From Caulobacteraceae bacterium UBA5005 (lineage in GTDB: Bacteria; Pseudomonadota; Alphaproteobacteria; Caulobacterales; Caulobacteraceae), in NCBI GenBank assembly GCA_002398405.1, contig DGYN01000050.1, positions 1 through 15,572 on the forward strand: a stretch of 15,572 nucleotides of DNA. The letters are read 5' to 3'. The translations under genes and the position numbers were made by a program. Shown here in pieces: positions 1-7,535 of the stretch. Every line of letters starts with the position of its first letter. The first letter of the stretch is position 1. The notes below the pieces were generated by a model. It did no database searches, had not been told where the DNA came from, and saw only the letters and a program-made list of their open reading frames with translations.

Positions 1-224
1 GGCGGCCCGGCCGCGGATCCGCCCGCCGACGCGGGCACGATGCGGGCGGCGGTTATGGTGATTCCCCTGGTCGCGAGCGCGATGGCCGAGGCCGGCAAGC
101 TGCGCCCCGCCATTTCAACGCAGGACACAGGCGCCGCCGCGGCCGTCGCCGGCGCGGACAAGGGCTGCGCCATCGCGACGATCCCAACAGCGGCGGCAAG
201 GCCGGCAAGACGTCCAAACTTCAC
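1..224 (-). CDS. Tannase/feruloyl esterase family protein, N-terminal part (cut by window edge)
   Basis: Direct translation of the minus strand from a GTG at 224 gives 74 residues without a stop, running off the left edge. Residues 1-30 form a Sec signal peptide (K2, R5, then an Ala/Val/Leu core, cleavage near ATAAAA-P). The mature start has a Cys (SCVEMAG, Cys36), then a segment ending ITITAARIVPAS. The complete tannase at 12040-13557 begins the same way (SCAALAAR then VRITSAALVPAG), which is the usual N-terminus of the tannase/feruloyl esterase family (PF07519). The GTG is preferred because AAGGAG lies at 231-236, six bases upstream; the ATG at 228 is in another frame and too close to that ribosome site. 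The catalytic Cys-Ser, Asp and His-Cys would lie outside the window. It is divergent from the receptor at 552. Family assignment rests on a short stretch. Confidence 0.72.
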   Translation of the reverse strand, partial: MKFGRLAGLAAAVGIVAMAQPLSAPATAAAAPVSCVEMAGRSLPASAIALATRGITITAARIVPASAGGSAAGP

Positions 225-230
225 GCATGT

Positions 231-236
231 CTCCTT
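231..236 (-). promoter_or_regulatory. Ribosome binding site deciding the GTG start at 224
   Basis: On the minus strand AAGGAG ends six bases before GTG 224 and only two before an out-of-frame ATG at 228. This supports the GTG-started esterase. Confidence 0.6.
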
Positions 237-349
237 TTGTCGGTCATGGCCGTTGCGCTGTCGGCGCCTGGTGTTTCGTTGTCGGACCCGTCCATCCGAG
301 GAGCAAGACCCCGTCGAACGGTTGAGTTCGGGGCGCCAAGACCAGAATC

Positions 350-362
350 CCGTGTATCACGG
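350..362. promoter_or_regulatory. Small perfect palindrome, candidate operator
   Basis: CCGTG-TAT-CACGG is a perfect inverted repeat with a 3-base centre. It sits at the edge of the AT-rich block, 126 bases upstream of the minus-strand GTG (224) and about 190 upstream of the receptor start. Its size and place fit a dimeric repressor site, but a 5-bp dyad is easily found by chance in GC-rich DNA. Confidence 0.25.
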
Positions 363-551
363 ATAATTATTCCAGGTATTTGTCGCACCGCACACTCTAT
401 TTTCTGAGGGATTGATGACAGTTTCGCGGCAGCGCAAAACAACACGCAGACCAATCACTGAATTCAATTCCCATTATAAGAGGAATGATCTCCAAAACAA
501 TTCGTAGATGTGTCAGCTATTACCCCAATTATTACAATAATGGGGGGACTT

Positions 552-3500
552 ATGAGAGACTTTAATATCCGAAACAGAATCCTGGGCGGAACGGCGCTCA
601 GCCTGATCCTGACTGCGCCCTTGGCGTTCGCCGCACCGGCCCTGGCGGCCGATCCGGCGCCGATCCAAACTCAGGGGCCCGCCGCGGCGCAGCCGCCCGC
701 CGATCGCGCCACCGATGAAATCGATCCCGAGGAATCCGGCCTGACCGAACAGGAGACCGCGGAGGTCGAGGAGATCGTCTCCACCGGCACCTCGATCCGG
801 GGGGTTAAGGCGGTTGGCTCGGAAACCGTCACCATGACCAAGGAAGAGATCAAGGCGACGGGCCTGACCAACATTGGTCAGGTGCTGAACACCTTGCCGC
901 AATTCCAGAACTTCGCGCCGGGCGGCAACCAGGAAACCTCGCCCACGGTCTCGGACAACGCCGCGGGCGCGACCTTCGGCGGCAACCAGAGCGGCAACAC
1001 CGGCATCAACCTGCGCGGCCTGGGCAACGACGCGACCCTGGTCCTGATCGATGGGCGCCGCGCGGCGCCCAGCGGCGGTGAGTCGGTGGTCGACGCCAAC
1101 CAGATCCCGCTGGCGGCTCTCGAGCGGGTCGAGATTGTCGCCGACGGCGCGTCTGCGGTCTACGGCTCGGACGCCGTGGCGGGCGTCGTCAACTACGTCC
1201 TGCGTAAGGACTATGAAGGCGTGGAGGCCACCGCCCGATACACCACCCAGACTGGCTCGCACACGGCCGGCGGCTCGATCACCATTGGGCGCAAATGGGG
1301 TCTGTGGGCCGGCGGCAGCGCCCTGATCACCTACGACCACGAAGTGCGGTCGGCTATGGCGTCGAACTCCAATCCGCTGTTCCGCTCGGACAAGCGTCCG
1401 GTGGGCGGCAGCAGCTCGATTGGCCTCAACGGCTCAACGGCGCCCATATCGACGCAGCCCTATATTACGCGTGTGGCCTGTCCGCCGGGTCAGACGGTGG
1501 TCCCGGCTGGATCACCGCCCCTGTTCCGGTCGGTCTCCTATTGCCAGAACGCCCAAGGGGTGGAAGTCCCGGGCACCATAACCGCCTTCTACTTTGCGGT
1601 GACGCCGACCACCGGCACGACCGTGCCGACCTTGGCCCAGGTGCTCGCCAGCCCCATGCCGACCTTCGCCACGCCCAGCGACTACACCGATCAGCTGGGC
1701 CGGCGGGAGCGGCATTCTGGGGCCCTGTACGTGCGTCAGGATCTCACCGACGATATCCAGCTGAGCGGCCACATCACTTACCAGACGCGGGAAGATGAAC
1801 GGCGCGCCGGCCTGATCAACGGCGGCGCGGCTATCCTCAACCCCAATGCCGCCAACCCGGTCGTCCCCTTCCTGATCCCCGGCATCCCCGGCGCGGCGCC
1901 CCCCGGCCCCCCCACCGCCAACCAGACCACCGCCTACACCGTGCGCTTCCCGCTCGGCGTGCGGATTGCCCGCGCCGAAAATAGGTCGCTGAACTCCGCG
2001 ATCGGGCTGAAGTGGAACCTGCCGAAGGAATGGGCGGCCGACGTGGGCTACGCCTACACTTGGAGCGACGACCAAGGCGGTATTCAAAGCCGCGAGGATG
2101 GTTACGTGATCCTCGCCGCCGTGCAGGCCCGCAACCTGGCCAACGGGACGTTCAATCCCTATTCGGTCACCAATTCGGACTCGGTCATGGCCCAGATGCT
2201 GGGCAGCGGGCGGACCCCCAACACCGACACCTCCCACAACGTCAAGATCAAGTTCGACGGTCCCTTGTTCGAACTTCCGGGCGGCAAGGTCCGGGCGGCG
2301 ATCGGGGGCGAATGGAACAACCAGGAAGCCACGCGCGTCCAGATTTCCACCGTCGCCAGCACCTCTACGCCTCCTGTGCTGACCTATGCACCGACCCTTG
2401 GCCCGAGCTACCCGAGCCAGGAAATCACCTCAGCCTTCGCGGAGTTATTTGTCCCGATCGTGTCGGCGGACAATGCGATGACACTGATCCAGACGCTGAC
2501 GCTCAACCTCTCCGACCGGTACGACGACTATTCGACCTTTGGCGGCACCGAAAACCCCAGGGTCGGCCTGACCTACCGGCCGATCGAGGATCTTGTACTT
2601 CGCGGCAGCTGGGGCACCTCGTTCCGGTCGCCGGGCCTCAACGTCGGTACGACCAACCCGAACGATGTGAATATTTTGTGCGCGCCGTGCTCGACCATAC
2701 CGGTGCCGGTCTTCACCATTGTCAACAGCACGACCGCGCCGAGCCCCTATGCGGGCCTGGGAGCTACCATCCCGTACATCGCCTACGTCGGGCGCAGCAA
2801 CAACCTGTTGCCCGAGACCTCGACCAACAAACAGTGGGGCTTCGACTATGATCCCAGCTGGCTGCCGGGTCTTCGGGTCAGCGGCACCATGTACGACATC
2901 GACTACAGGAATAAGATCGACAGCCCCGATTTTGCCGCCGTCCTGGCCAACAACGCCGTCGCTCAGGGCGCGTCGGACATCATCCACATCCTGCAACAAA
3001 ACATCAGCAATCCAAGCGCCTGCGTGCCGGGCAACCAGGCCACCTACGACCCTGTCCTGGTAGACGTGATCGGTTCCGAAACCCTGGCCTTCTTTGACGC
3101 CCGCGGGGCCACTCCAAACACAGGCTTCTGCACGGCCAAGCTCATTGTCGACGGCCGGATCGGCAATACGGCCTCTCAGCGCCAGAGGGGCTATGACCTC
3201 AGCGTCTTGTACAGCTTCAACACCGACCTTGGCCGTTTCACCGCCAATGCAAGTGTCACCAAGATCACCTCGATCGAGGCCCGGCGTAACGGAAGCGACG
3301 GCGTCCTTCTGCCCGCGGTGCTGGACTTTATTGGCGGTCCGCTCGACACCCGGGCGCGCGCGGGACTTCGCTGGGACGGCGGTCCCTGGAGCATCAACCT
3401 TTTCGCCAACCATGTGGGCTCCTACGTCAACAACAGGCCCGGCATCGCCAACGGCGTCCAGCTGGCGAAATATACCATCCCGTCGCACACGACGTTCGAT

Positions 3501-3692
3501 CTCACGGTCGCCTACACTACCGGAGATGAGGCGCCGGATTGGGCTCAGGGCGTCCGCGCTTCGGTGTCCTTCATCAATGTGACTGACGAGGATCCTCCTT
3601 ACGCCCTGTCGACCCAGGGTCAGGTTTACGACTCCTCGGCCGCCGATCCCTATGGCCGGATCGTCAATTTCAATGTGACCAAGGCTTTCTAG
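552..3692 (+). CDS. TonB-dependent outer-membrane receptor
   Basis: A 1046-residue outer-membrane beta-barrel that imports a ligand using TonB-ExbB-ExbD energy. Residues 1-32 are a signal peptide (RNRILGG, hydrophobic core, APALA-A cleavage), followed by a Pro/Ala/acidic linker. EEIVSTG at 73-79 matches the TonB box. The plug runs from about 80 to 220, with NTGINLRGLGNDATLVLIDG and RVEIVADGASAVYGSDAVAGVVN, both typical of this family in Caulobacterales and sphingomonads. The barrel fills the rest and ends in Phe (NVTKAF), the usual outer-membrane terminal signal. Cys pairs in loop-like segments (for example LCAPC) may form disulfides outside the cell. There is no STN signalling domain. ATG 552 is chosen because it gives a clean signal peptide and has a G-run just upstream; in-frame GTG 510 and ATG 540 are alternatives. 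Ligand unknown; neighbouring esterases suggest an acylated plant compound. Confidence 0.95.
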   Translation: MRDFNIRNRILGGTALSLILTAPLAFAAPALAADPAPIQTQGPAAAQPPADRATDEIDPEESGLTEQETAEVEEIVSTGTSIRGVKAVGSETVTMTKEEIKATGLTNIGQVLNTLPQFQNFAPGGNQETSPTVSDNAAGATFGGNQSGNTGINLRGLGNDATLVLIDGRRAAPSGGESVVDANQIPLAALERVEIVADGASAVYGSDAVAGVVNYVLRKDYEGVEATARYTTQTGSHTAGGSITIGRKWGLWAGGSALITYDHEVRSAMASNSNPLFRSDKRPVGGSSSIGLNGSTAPISTQPYITRVACPPGQTVVPAGSPPLFRSVSYCQNAQGVEVPGTITAFYFAVTPTTGTTVPTLAQVLASPMPTFATPSDYTDQLGRRERHSGALYVRQDLTDDIQLSGHITYQTREDERRAGLINGGAAILNPNAANPVVPFLIPGIPGAAPPGPPTANQTTAYTVRFPLGVRIARAENRSLNSAIGLKWNLPKEWAADVGYAYTWSDDQGGIQSREDGYVILAAVQARNLANGTFNPYSVTNSDSVMAQMLGSGRTPNTDTSHNVKIKFDGPLFELPGGKVRAAIGGEWNNQEATRVQISTVASTSTPPVLTYAPTLGPSYPSQEITSAFAELFVPIVSADNAMTLIQTLTLNLSDRYDDYSTFGGTENPRVGLTYRPIEDLVLRGSWGTSFRSPGLNVGTTNPNDVNILCAPCSTIPVPVFTIVNSTTAPSPYAGLGATIPYIAYVGRSNNLLPETSTNKQWGFDYDPSWLPGLRVSGTMYDIDYRNKIDSPDFAAVLANNAVAQGASDIIHILQQNISNPSACVPGNQATYDPVLVDVIGSETLAFFDARGATPNTGFCTAKLIVDGRIGNTASQRQRGYDLSVLYSFNTDLGRFTANASVTKITSIEARRNGSDGVLLPAVLDFIGGPLDTRARAGLRWDGGPWSINLFANHVGSYVNNRPGIANGVQLAKYTIPSHTTFDLTVAYTTGDEAPDWAQGVRASVSFINVTDEDPPYALSTQGQVYDSSAADPYGRIVNFNVTKAF

Positions 3693-3720
3693 AGTCAGCC
3701 CACAACCATGACCAAACGGA

Positions 3721-3755
3721 CGGGCCCCGCACGTGCAGTGCGGGGCCCGCTTCTT
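3721..3755 (+). terminator. Strong hairpin terminator after the receptor gene
   Basis: CGGGCCCCGCAC (3721-3732) pairs perfectly with 3738-3749 around the 5-base loop GTGCA: a 12-bp GC-rich stem followed by CTTCTT. It lies 28 bases after the receptor stop, between convergent genes, so it may also slow transcripts arriving from the minus operon, though the T-tract is only on the plus strand. A related GCGGGCCCCGC block recurs near 3797-3807. Confidence 0.85.
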
Positions 3756-3819
3756 ATGCGCTGTGGTGATATCCAGCCTTGCGCCTGAGCTGAGTGCGGG
3801 CCCCGCCGCTTCCTTCCCG

Positions 3820-5049
3820 TCAGTGGCCGCCCTGGGCCTTGGCGGCCGGATAGGCGTAGCGGCCCAGGCTTAGCAGGCCCACCGCCGAGAAGGCGGCGCC
3901 GATCATGAAGGCGAATTGGCAGGCGGCATAGGAGCCGTTGGCGTCAAACACCTGCCCCATGATGATCGGGCCAAGGCTGCTGCCCAGCATGAAGGCGGCG
4001 AAGGCGTAGCCGAACAGGGTCCCGAAGGACTTGGTGCCGAGATAGCGCGACACCAAAAAGCCGACGAGATCGGCCTCGACCCCTAGGCCCAGGCCCAGAA
4101 GGACAGTGGCGAAGGTCGCCTGCTGCGCCGTCTGGGCGAACAGCATGATGGCGATGGCGCCGATCATCCCGCCGATGAACACTGTGGAGATGATGGGGGC
4201 CCAGAACCGGTCGATCAGCCAGCCGCCGAGGAAGCGCCCGATGATCGCGGCCCCGCCGACCACGCCCATGGCGGTGGCGGCGCTTTCAGGGGTCACGCCC
4301 CGATCGGTAAGCATGGGCACGACATGGGCGATGGAGCCATTGGCCGCCATGGCGCCGAGGAACAGGCAGACGACCAGGAGCCAGAAGCGACCGGTGCGCA
4401 GAGCCTCAGCCGCGGTCATCCCCGGCGCCTCAACGGGCGCGGACTCCGACGGGCTCACGGGGGCCAAGTCCTTCTTGCCGGGGATGAACAACAAGAGAGC
4501 CGGAATGGCGATGACCACCATCAGGACCGCCATGCCGGCATAGGCGCCGCGCCAGTCGAAACGGTTGATCAGCTGCTGAGCCAGGATTGGCATGACGATT
4601 GAACCCAGCCCGACGCCATTCAGCGCGATGGCGAAAGCCAGGCCCCGCCGCTCATCGATCCGCGCCGAAATGGCCTTCAGATAGACGAGCGGCGTGTGGC
4701 CCGCCGCCGCAACGCCCGCCAAGGCGAACAGAACCATGAAGACGGCGATCGAGCTGGAAAAAAGGCCCGCGGAGGCGACCCCCAGGGCGAACAGCACGAC
4801 CGCGATCAGGCCCAGCTTTTTCGGCCCGAAGGTGTCGGCGAGCTTGCCGGCGAACGGGAGAGTGAAGGCCGTGGCCAGAAGACCGATGGTCAGGGCGAGG
4901 GAGCCCAGGCCCCGCTCGACGCCGAAGGCCTCAGTCAGGGGCTTTAGGAAGGTGCCGAAGGTGAACTGCATGATCGGCCCGTTGCCGACGGTCAGCGCCA
5001 GGGTCGATCCTGCGACCACCAGCCATGGGCGGTCGGAAAGCTTTTGCAT
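3820..5049 (-). CDS. MFS transporter, monocarboxylate/OFA-like
   Basis: A 409-residue inner-membrane permease with about 12 hydrophobic segments in two halves and a hydrophilic central loop near residues 195-215. Loop 2-3 carries the MFS signature GKLADTFGPKK (68-78). The second half has the equivalent GRFLGGWLIDRF, and a later helix contains GVEADLVGFLVSRYLG, typical of the organic-anion branch (monocarboxylate/oxalate-formate type). That branch moves small carboxylates by proton symport or exchange, so import of an aromatic or sugar acid freed by the esterases is plausible but unproven. The start ATG 5049 has GAGGGGAAA upstream. It is last in the minus operon, 51 bases after the HbpS-like gene, and converges on the receptor gene. 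Confidence 0.9.
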   Translation of the reverse strand: MQKLSDRPWLVVAGSTLALTVGNGPIMQFTFGTFLKPLTEAFGVERGLGSLALTIGLLATAFTLPFAGKLADTFGPKKLGLIAVVLFALGVASAGLFSSSIAVFMVLFALAGVAAAGHTPLVYLKAISARIDERRGLAFAIALNGVGLGSIVMPILAQQLINRFDWRGAYAGMAVLMVVIAIPALLLFIPGKKDLAPVSPSESAPVEAPGMTAAEALRTGRFWLLVVCLFLGAMAANGSIAHVVPMLTDRGVTPESAATAMGVVGGAAIIGRFLGGWLIDRFWAPIISTVFIGGMIGAIAIMLFAQTAQQATFATVLLGLGLGVEADLVGFLVSRYLGTKSFGTLFGYAFAAFMLGSSLGPIIMGQVFDANGSYAACQFAFMIGAAFSAVGLLSLGRYAYPAAKAQGGH

Positions 5050-5100
5050 GGTCGATTTCCCCTCTTGTCATGCGCTGAGGGTGAAGACCGTCAGCTCTCG

Positions 5101-5760
5101 TTATTTGAATTGCGGTCCGCCGGCGCGCAGGCCCGCATAGGCGCAGTCCTCGTCGCCCTTGCCGGGGGGCGATCCCCCGGCTGCGCCCGAAACCCCGATG
5201 GCGCCAATCAGCTTGCCGTCGCGGTGGATCGGCACAGCGCCGCCCATAACGAACATGTCGGCGGTGACCTTGCTCTTGGGCGCCTTGCCGGCCCAGACGT
5301 CCTGGTTCGCCTTGAGGCTGGTCGTGCCGAACACTAGGGCGGTTAACGCCTTCCTGTGGGCGACGAAGATGTGGCTCCCGTCTGAGGTGTCGGCGGTCAG
5401 GGCCGCGCGGGCCTCGCCGACCGAATCGATGACGGCGACGCCGACGTGAGCGCCCTTGGCCTGGCAGTCCTTGACCGCGGCGGTCGCCATCCGGACGGAC
5501 TCTTCCAGGTTCGGACCCGGCGCGGTGGACTCCGGACCCTCGCCCTTATGCAGCGGGCCCTTAAGGGCCGGCATGGGGATGAGGTTGCCCTTGGCGTCGA
5601 GCATGTTGAACGGCGGCAGGTTGTCTCCGGGCAGGCTCTGAGGGCCGGCCGGCTTGTCACCGAACGGGCCGAGCTTGCGCGGCGGCAGTTGGGCCAGCAC
5701 CGGGGCCGCAAGACCTACGGCGAGAACGCCTGCCATCAGACCGCGGAATAGGGGGCGCAT
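5101..5760 (-). CDS. Exported HbpS/GlcG-like (DUF336) haem-binding-type protein
   Basis: 219 residues. Residues 1-23 are a signal peptide (MRPLFRG, hydrophobic core, VLA-Q). A Pro/Gly-rich stretch (24-84) precedes a DUF336/HbpS-like domain (PF03928) at about 86-212, recognised by the order VGVAVIDSVGEARA, AHRKALTALVFG, MGGAVPI, LIGAIGVSGA and GDEDCAYAG. Members such as Streptomyces HbpS bind haem; GlcG sits in glycolate operons with no firm role. The Pro-rich insert between signal and domain is longer than in the smallest family members. ATG 5760 follows the stop of the DUF6152 gene by six bases, so translation is probably coupled. Which ligand it binds is not visible in sequence. Confidence 0.85.
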   Translation of the reverse strand: MRPLFRGLMAGVLAVGLAAPVLAQLPPRKLGPFGDKPAGPQSLPGDNLPPFNMLDAKGNLIPMPALKGPLHKGEGPESTAPGPNLEESVRMATAAVKDCQAKGAHVGVAVIDSVGEARAALTADTSDGSHIFVAHRKALTALVFGTTSLKANQDVWAGKAPKSKVTADMFVMGGAVPIHRDGKLIGAIGVSGAAGGSPPGKGDEDCAYAGLRAGGPQFK

Positions 5761-5766
5761 CGCCCC

Positions 5767-6198
5767 CTAACCCGTGGGTTGCAGGTTGCTGCCCGGCGCA
5801 CCCGGCATGGGCGGTGCCCCGGCCCGGCCGATGATGGCGCCACTCGCGTCACGGGCGTTGGTCATCAGGCCCGCGGGCGTACCGTCCCGCATTGGACGGA
5901 AGCTGACCTTCAGTTTGTCGCCGACCTTGACCGAGGTTCGCTTCCAGCCGCGGCGCAGCAGTTCGCCGGGGCTGGACAGTTCGAAGCCGTAAGTGGTGGT
6001 CTTGCCGCCGGCGGCCACATCGACGAACAGCCAGCAGTGCGGGTTGCCCCACTCCCACTTGGAAACGACGCCCTCGATCTCCGAGACCTTGGTCATGTTG
6101 TAGTGCCCGAAGGAGTGGTGGGCGGTGGCGGGAACAGCGCTGATGGCCAGGACCCCGGCCAGGCATGACGCCGCGAGAATGGAATGAAGCTTACGCAT
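5767..6198 (-). CDS. Exported DUF6152 family protein
   Basis: 143 residues. Residues 1-26 are a signal peptide (MRKLHS, then a core ending AVPATA). Predicted cleavage leaves His27-His28-Ser-Phe at the mature N-terminus, the hallmark of DUF6152. Further family features follow: a SEIEGVVSKWEWGNPHCWLFVDV strand region with WGNPH, then YGFELSSPGELLRRGW and a KVGDKLKVSF strand, as in a small beta-barrel. The Gly/Pro-rich tail (125-143) looks disordered. Function is not established. The start ATG abuts the stop of the upstream gene (TAA immediately followed by ATG), and the stop is six bases before the HbpS-like gene, so these three are surely one transcript. Confidence 0.88.
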   Translation of the reverse strand: MRKLHSILAASCLAGVLAISAVPATAHHSFGHYNMTKVSEIEGVVSKWEWGNPHCWLFVDVAAGGKTTTYGFELSSPGELLRRGWKRTSVKVGDKLKVSFRPMRDGTPAGLMTNARDASGAIIGRAGAPPMPGAPGSNLQPTG

Positions 6199-7080
6199 TT
6201 ATTTGGCTCCGAGCGGATCGCGATTGGGGTTGAAGTCCATGCCCTTGAGCAGGTCGCCTTGCTTCACGGCGCGATCGGCCATGGTGCAGGGAACATATTC
6301 GATGAAGGGACGGTCCTCGCGGTCGTACCAGCGAGTGTAGTTCCACACGCCATTCAAGAGTGTCGGGTCGGTGATTGCGGTTTCGACACGCATCTTGTTG
6401 CCTACGCGGGTGAACCGCTCCTTGACGACGGTCTTGTCGGTCACATGGTTGCCGAAGCCGAATTCCGCCTCAGGGTAGATATTGGTGGTCTCAACGACCA
6501 GGGTGTCGCCCTCCCAATGACCAATGGAATCACCCTGGAAGCTGGGTGTGGCTTCCTCAACCGGCTCGTGACCACGCCCGTCTGTCCAGATCCTGCGGAC
6601 CTCGGAGTTCTCCAGCAGGATCACCACCCGGCCTGGGTTGAAGACGTACTCGTGGCTGACCAGGGCCATGTTGCCCGGCACCCCGCCCGGAATGCAGAAA
6701 CCGCTGTTGCTGAGCGGGATATCCTGCTGGCCGCCTTCGGCCTCGCCCCGCACCCGGGCCATCCGCGCGGTCAGCCGGGCCTGGACCTCAGGTTTCCAGG
6801 GCGCGCCGGTGGCGAAGGGGCCGGACCCCCCCACCGCCGGGGTGCCTGCGGGCGGACGGCCAGGCGTCCACATGCCCGACCAGTCGGGCATGGCCTTGAT
6901 CGAGTCCCAACTACCGCCGCGCAGGGCGGCCTTTTGGGCCGCCGTCTTGGGAGCGGTCTGGGCAGAGGCCGTGACCGAAAGGCTCGCGACCCCGAAGACT
7001 CCACAGGCCGCGGCGACGAGAACGGTCCGCGCGGACAGAATCCGGGCGCCGTTTGAATCCTTGTTCCTTTGAAACAGCAC
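6199..7080 (-). CDS. Exported conserved protein of an unnamed 'PDWSG' family
   Basis: 293 residues; product not known. Residues 1-40 form a longish signal peptide (positively charged N-region, core VLVAAACGVFGVASL, cleavage TASA-Q). Family landmarks are PDWSGMW (65-71), a CIPGGVPG block (129-136), EYVFNPGRVVILLE (144-157), VRRIWTDGRGH (161-171), and GDSIGHWEGDTLVVET (183-198). I recall this pattern from proteins frequently next to DUF6152 genes, with a mainly beta-strand lipocalin-like look; no enzymatic motif is evident. The start is GTG 7080, supported by AGGAAG at 7085-7090; no in-frame ATG gives a complete signal peptide. It is separated from rhaM by 98 bases containing a 45-bp repeat, so a secondary promoter or processing point may lie there. 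Confidence 0.82.
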   Translation of the reverse strand: MLFQRNKDSNGARILSARTVLVAAACGVFGVASLSVTASAQTAPKTAAQKAALRGGSWDSIKAMPDWSGMWTPGRPPAGTPAVGGSGPFATGAPWKPEVQARLTARMARVRGEAEGGQQDIPLSNSGFCIPGGVPGNMALVSHEYVFNPGRVVILLENSEVRRIWTDGRGHEPVEEATPSFQGDSIGHWEGDTLVVETTNIYPEAEFGFGNHVTDKTVVKERFTRVGNKMRVETAITDPTLLNGVWNYTRWYDREDRPFIEYVPCTMADRAVKQGDLLKGMDFNPNRDPLGAK

Positions 7081-7150
7081 TTCTCTTCCTATGTTTTAGA
7101 GCGCCTTCGTACGGGCGCGGTGCCGGAAGATCGGCGGAAGCGAAGCAATT

Positions 7151-7195
7151 GAAAAATCCCGTTTTCTTATGACCCGCATCACTGCGGGGAATGGC
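7151..7195. repeat. 45-bp intergenic repeat, copy A
   Basis: It matches copy B (8580-8624) at 34 of 45 positions and copy C (8737-8781) at 31 of 45, without gaps. It contains a perfect hairpin CCCGCA-TCAC-TGCGGG (7173-7188) that overlaps the stop codon of rhaM (7179-7181). It lies 71 bases upstream of the PDWSG gene on the minus strand. Confidence 0.65.
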
Positions 7196-7520
7196 CTTGC
7201 AGCACGAACATTTCGGCCAAGGAAATCTGGGTTGGAGAACCGTCGGGATTGGTCTGCATGATGTCCACCATCATCGCCCACCAACGCTGCATGACATCGG
7301 TCTGAGGCAGGCTCTCCAGGGCATGGTTCTTGCGCCGGGTCATCACCGCGAACAGGTGTCCGGTCTCCGGATCGAGGAATATGCGGTAGTCGACGACTCC
7401 CCTCGCGCGAAGCTCGGCGGCGAGCTCGGGCCAGATCCCGTCATGTCGCCGGCGATACTCGTCCGCCTGGCCGGAGTTCATCACCATGCGGAAGGCGACG
7501 GTCTCGAGATCGGCCGTCAT
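7179..7520 (-). CDS. rhaM: L-rhamnose mutarotase
   Basis: 113 residues, close to the 104 of the E. coli enzyme. It interconverts the alpha and beta anomers of L-rhamnose in the cytoplasm. No signal peptide is present. EYRRRHDGIWPEL (21-33), DYRIFLD (44-50), LFAVM (56-60), TDVMQRWWAMMVDIM (74-88) and NPDGSP (91-96) match the RhaM family (PF05336) along its length. The E. coli active-site residues Tyr18, His22 and Trp76 correspond to Tyr22, His26 and Trp80 with a constant offset of four. GGAGG lies about nine bases before ATG 7520. It follows the second DUF6644 gene by 15 bases. No rhamnose isomerase, kinase, aldolase or dehydrogenase is in the window, so the rest of the pathway must be elsewhere. 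Confidence 0.93.
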   Translation of the reverse strand: MTADLETVAFRMVMNSGQADEYRRRHDGIWPELAAELRARGVVDYRIFLDPETGHLFAVMTRRKNHALESLPQTDVMQRWWAMMVDIMQTNPDGSPTQISLAEMFVLQGHSPQ

Positions 7521-7535
7521 GACCCAGGCCTCCGC

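Larger units (their letters stand above)
225..551. other. Divergent intergenic region between esterase (-) and TonB receptor (+)
   Basis: This 327-base gap holds no convincing gene. Short open frames on both strands lack family character and a good ribosome site. From about 362 to 550 it is clearly more AT-rich than the flanking genes, as expected for promoters; TTATAA at 474-479 is a possible -10 for the receptor, but no good -35 sits at the right distance. A perfect 5-bp dyad lies at 350-362. Any controlling site for both divergent genes should lie here. Confidence 0.5.

Noticed and set aside
40..366. 108-codon plus-strand open frame at the left edge
   Set aside because: It overlaps the signal-peptide-bearing minus-strand esterase start and has no family features or ribosome site.
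221..454. 77-codon minus-strand open frame in the divergent gap
   Set aside because: It runs through the AT-rich promoter region, has no recognisable domain, and ends just inside the esterase start.
2445..3488. 347-codon minus-strand open frame opposite the TonB receptor
   Set aside because: The receptor frame is continuous and family-typical throughout; the antisense product shows no domain or signal.
3797..3807. Second terminator after the MFS gene
   Set aside because: GCGGGCCCCGC gives only a short stem with a one-base centre and no T-run on the minus strand.
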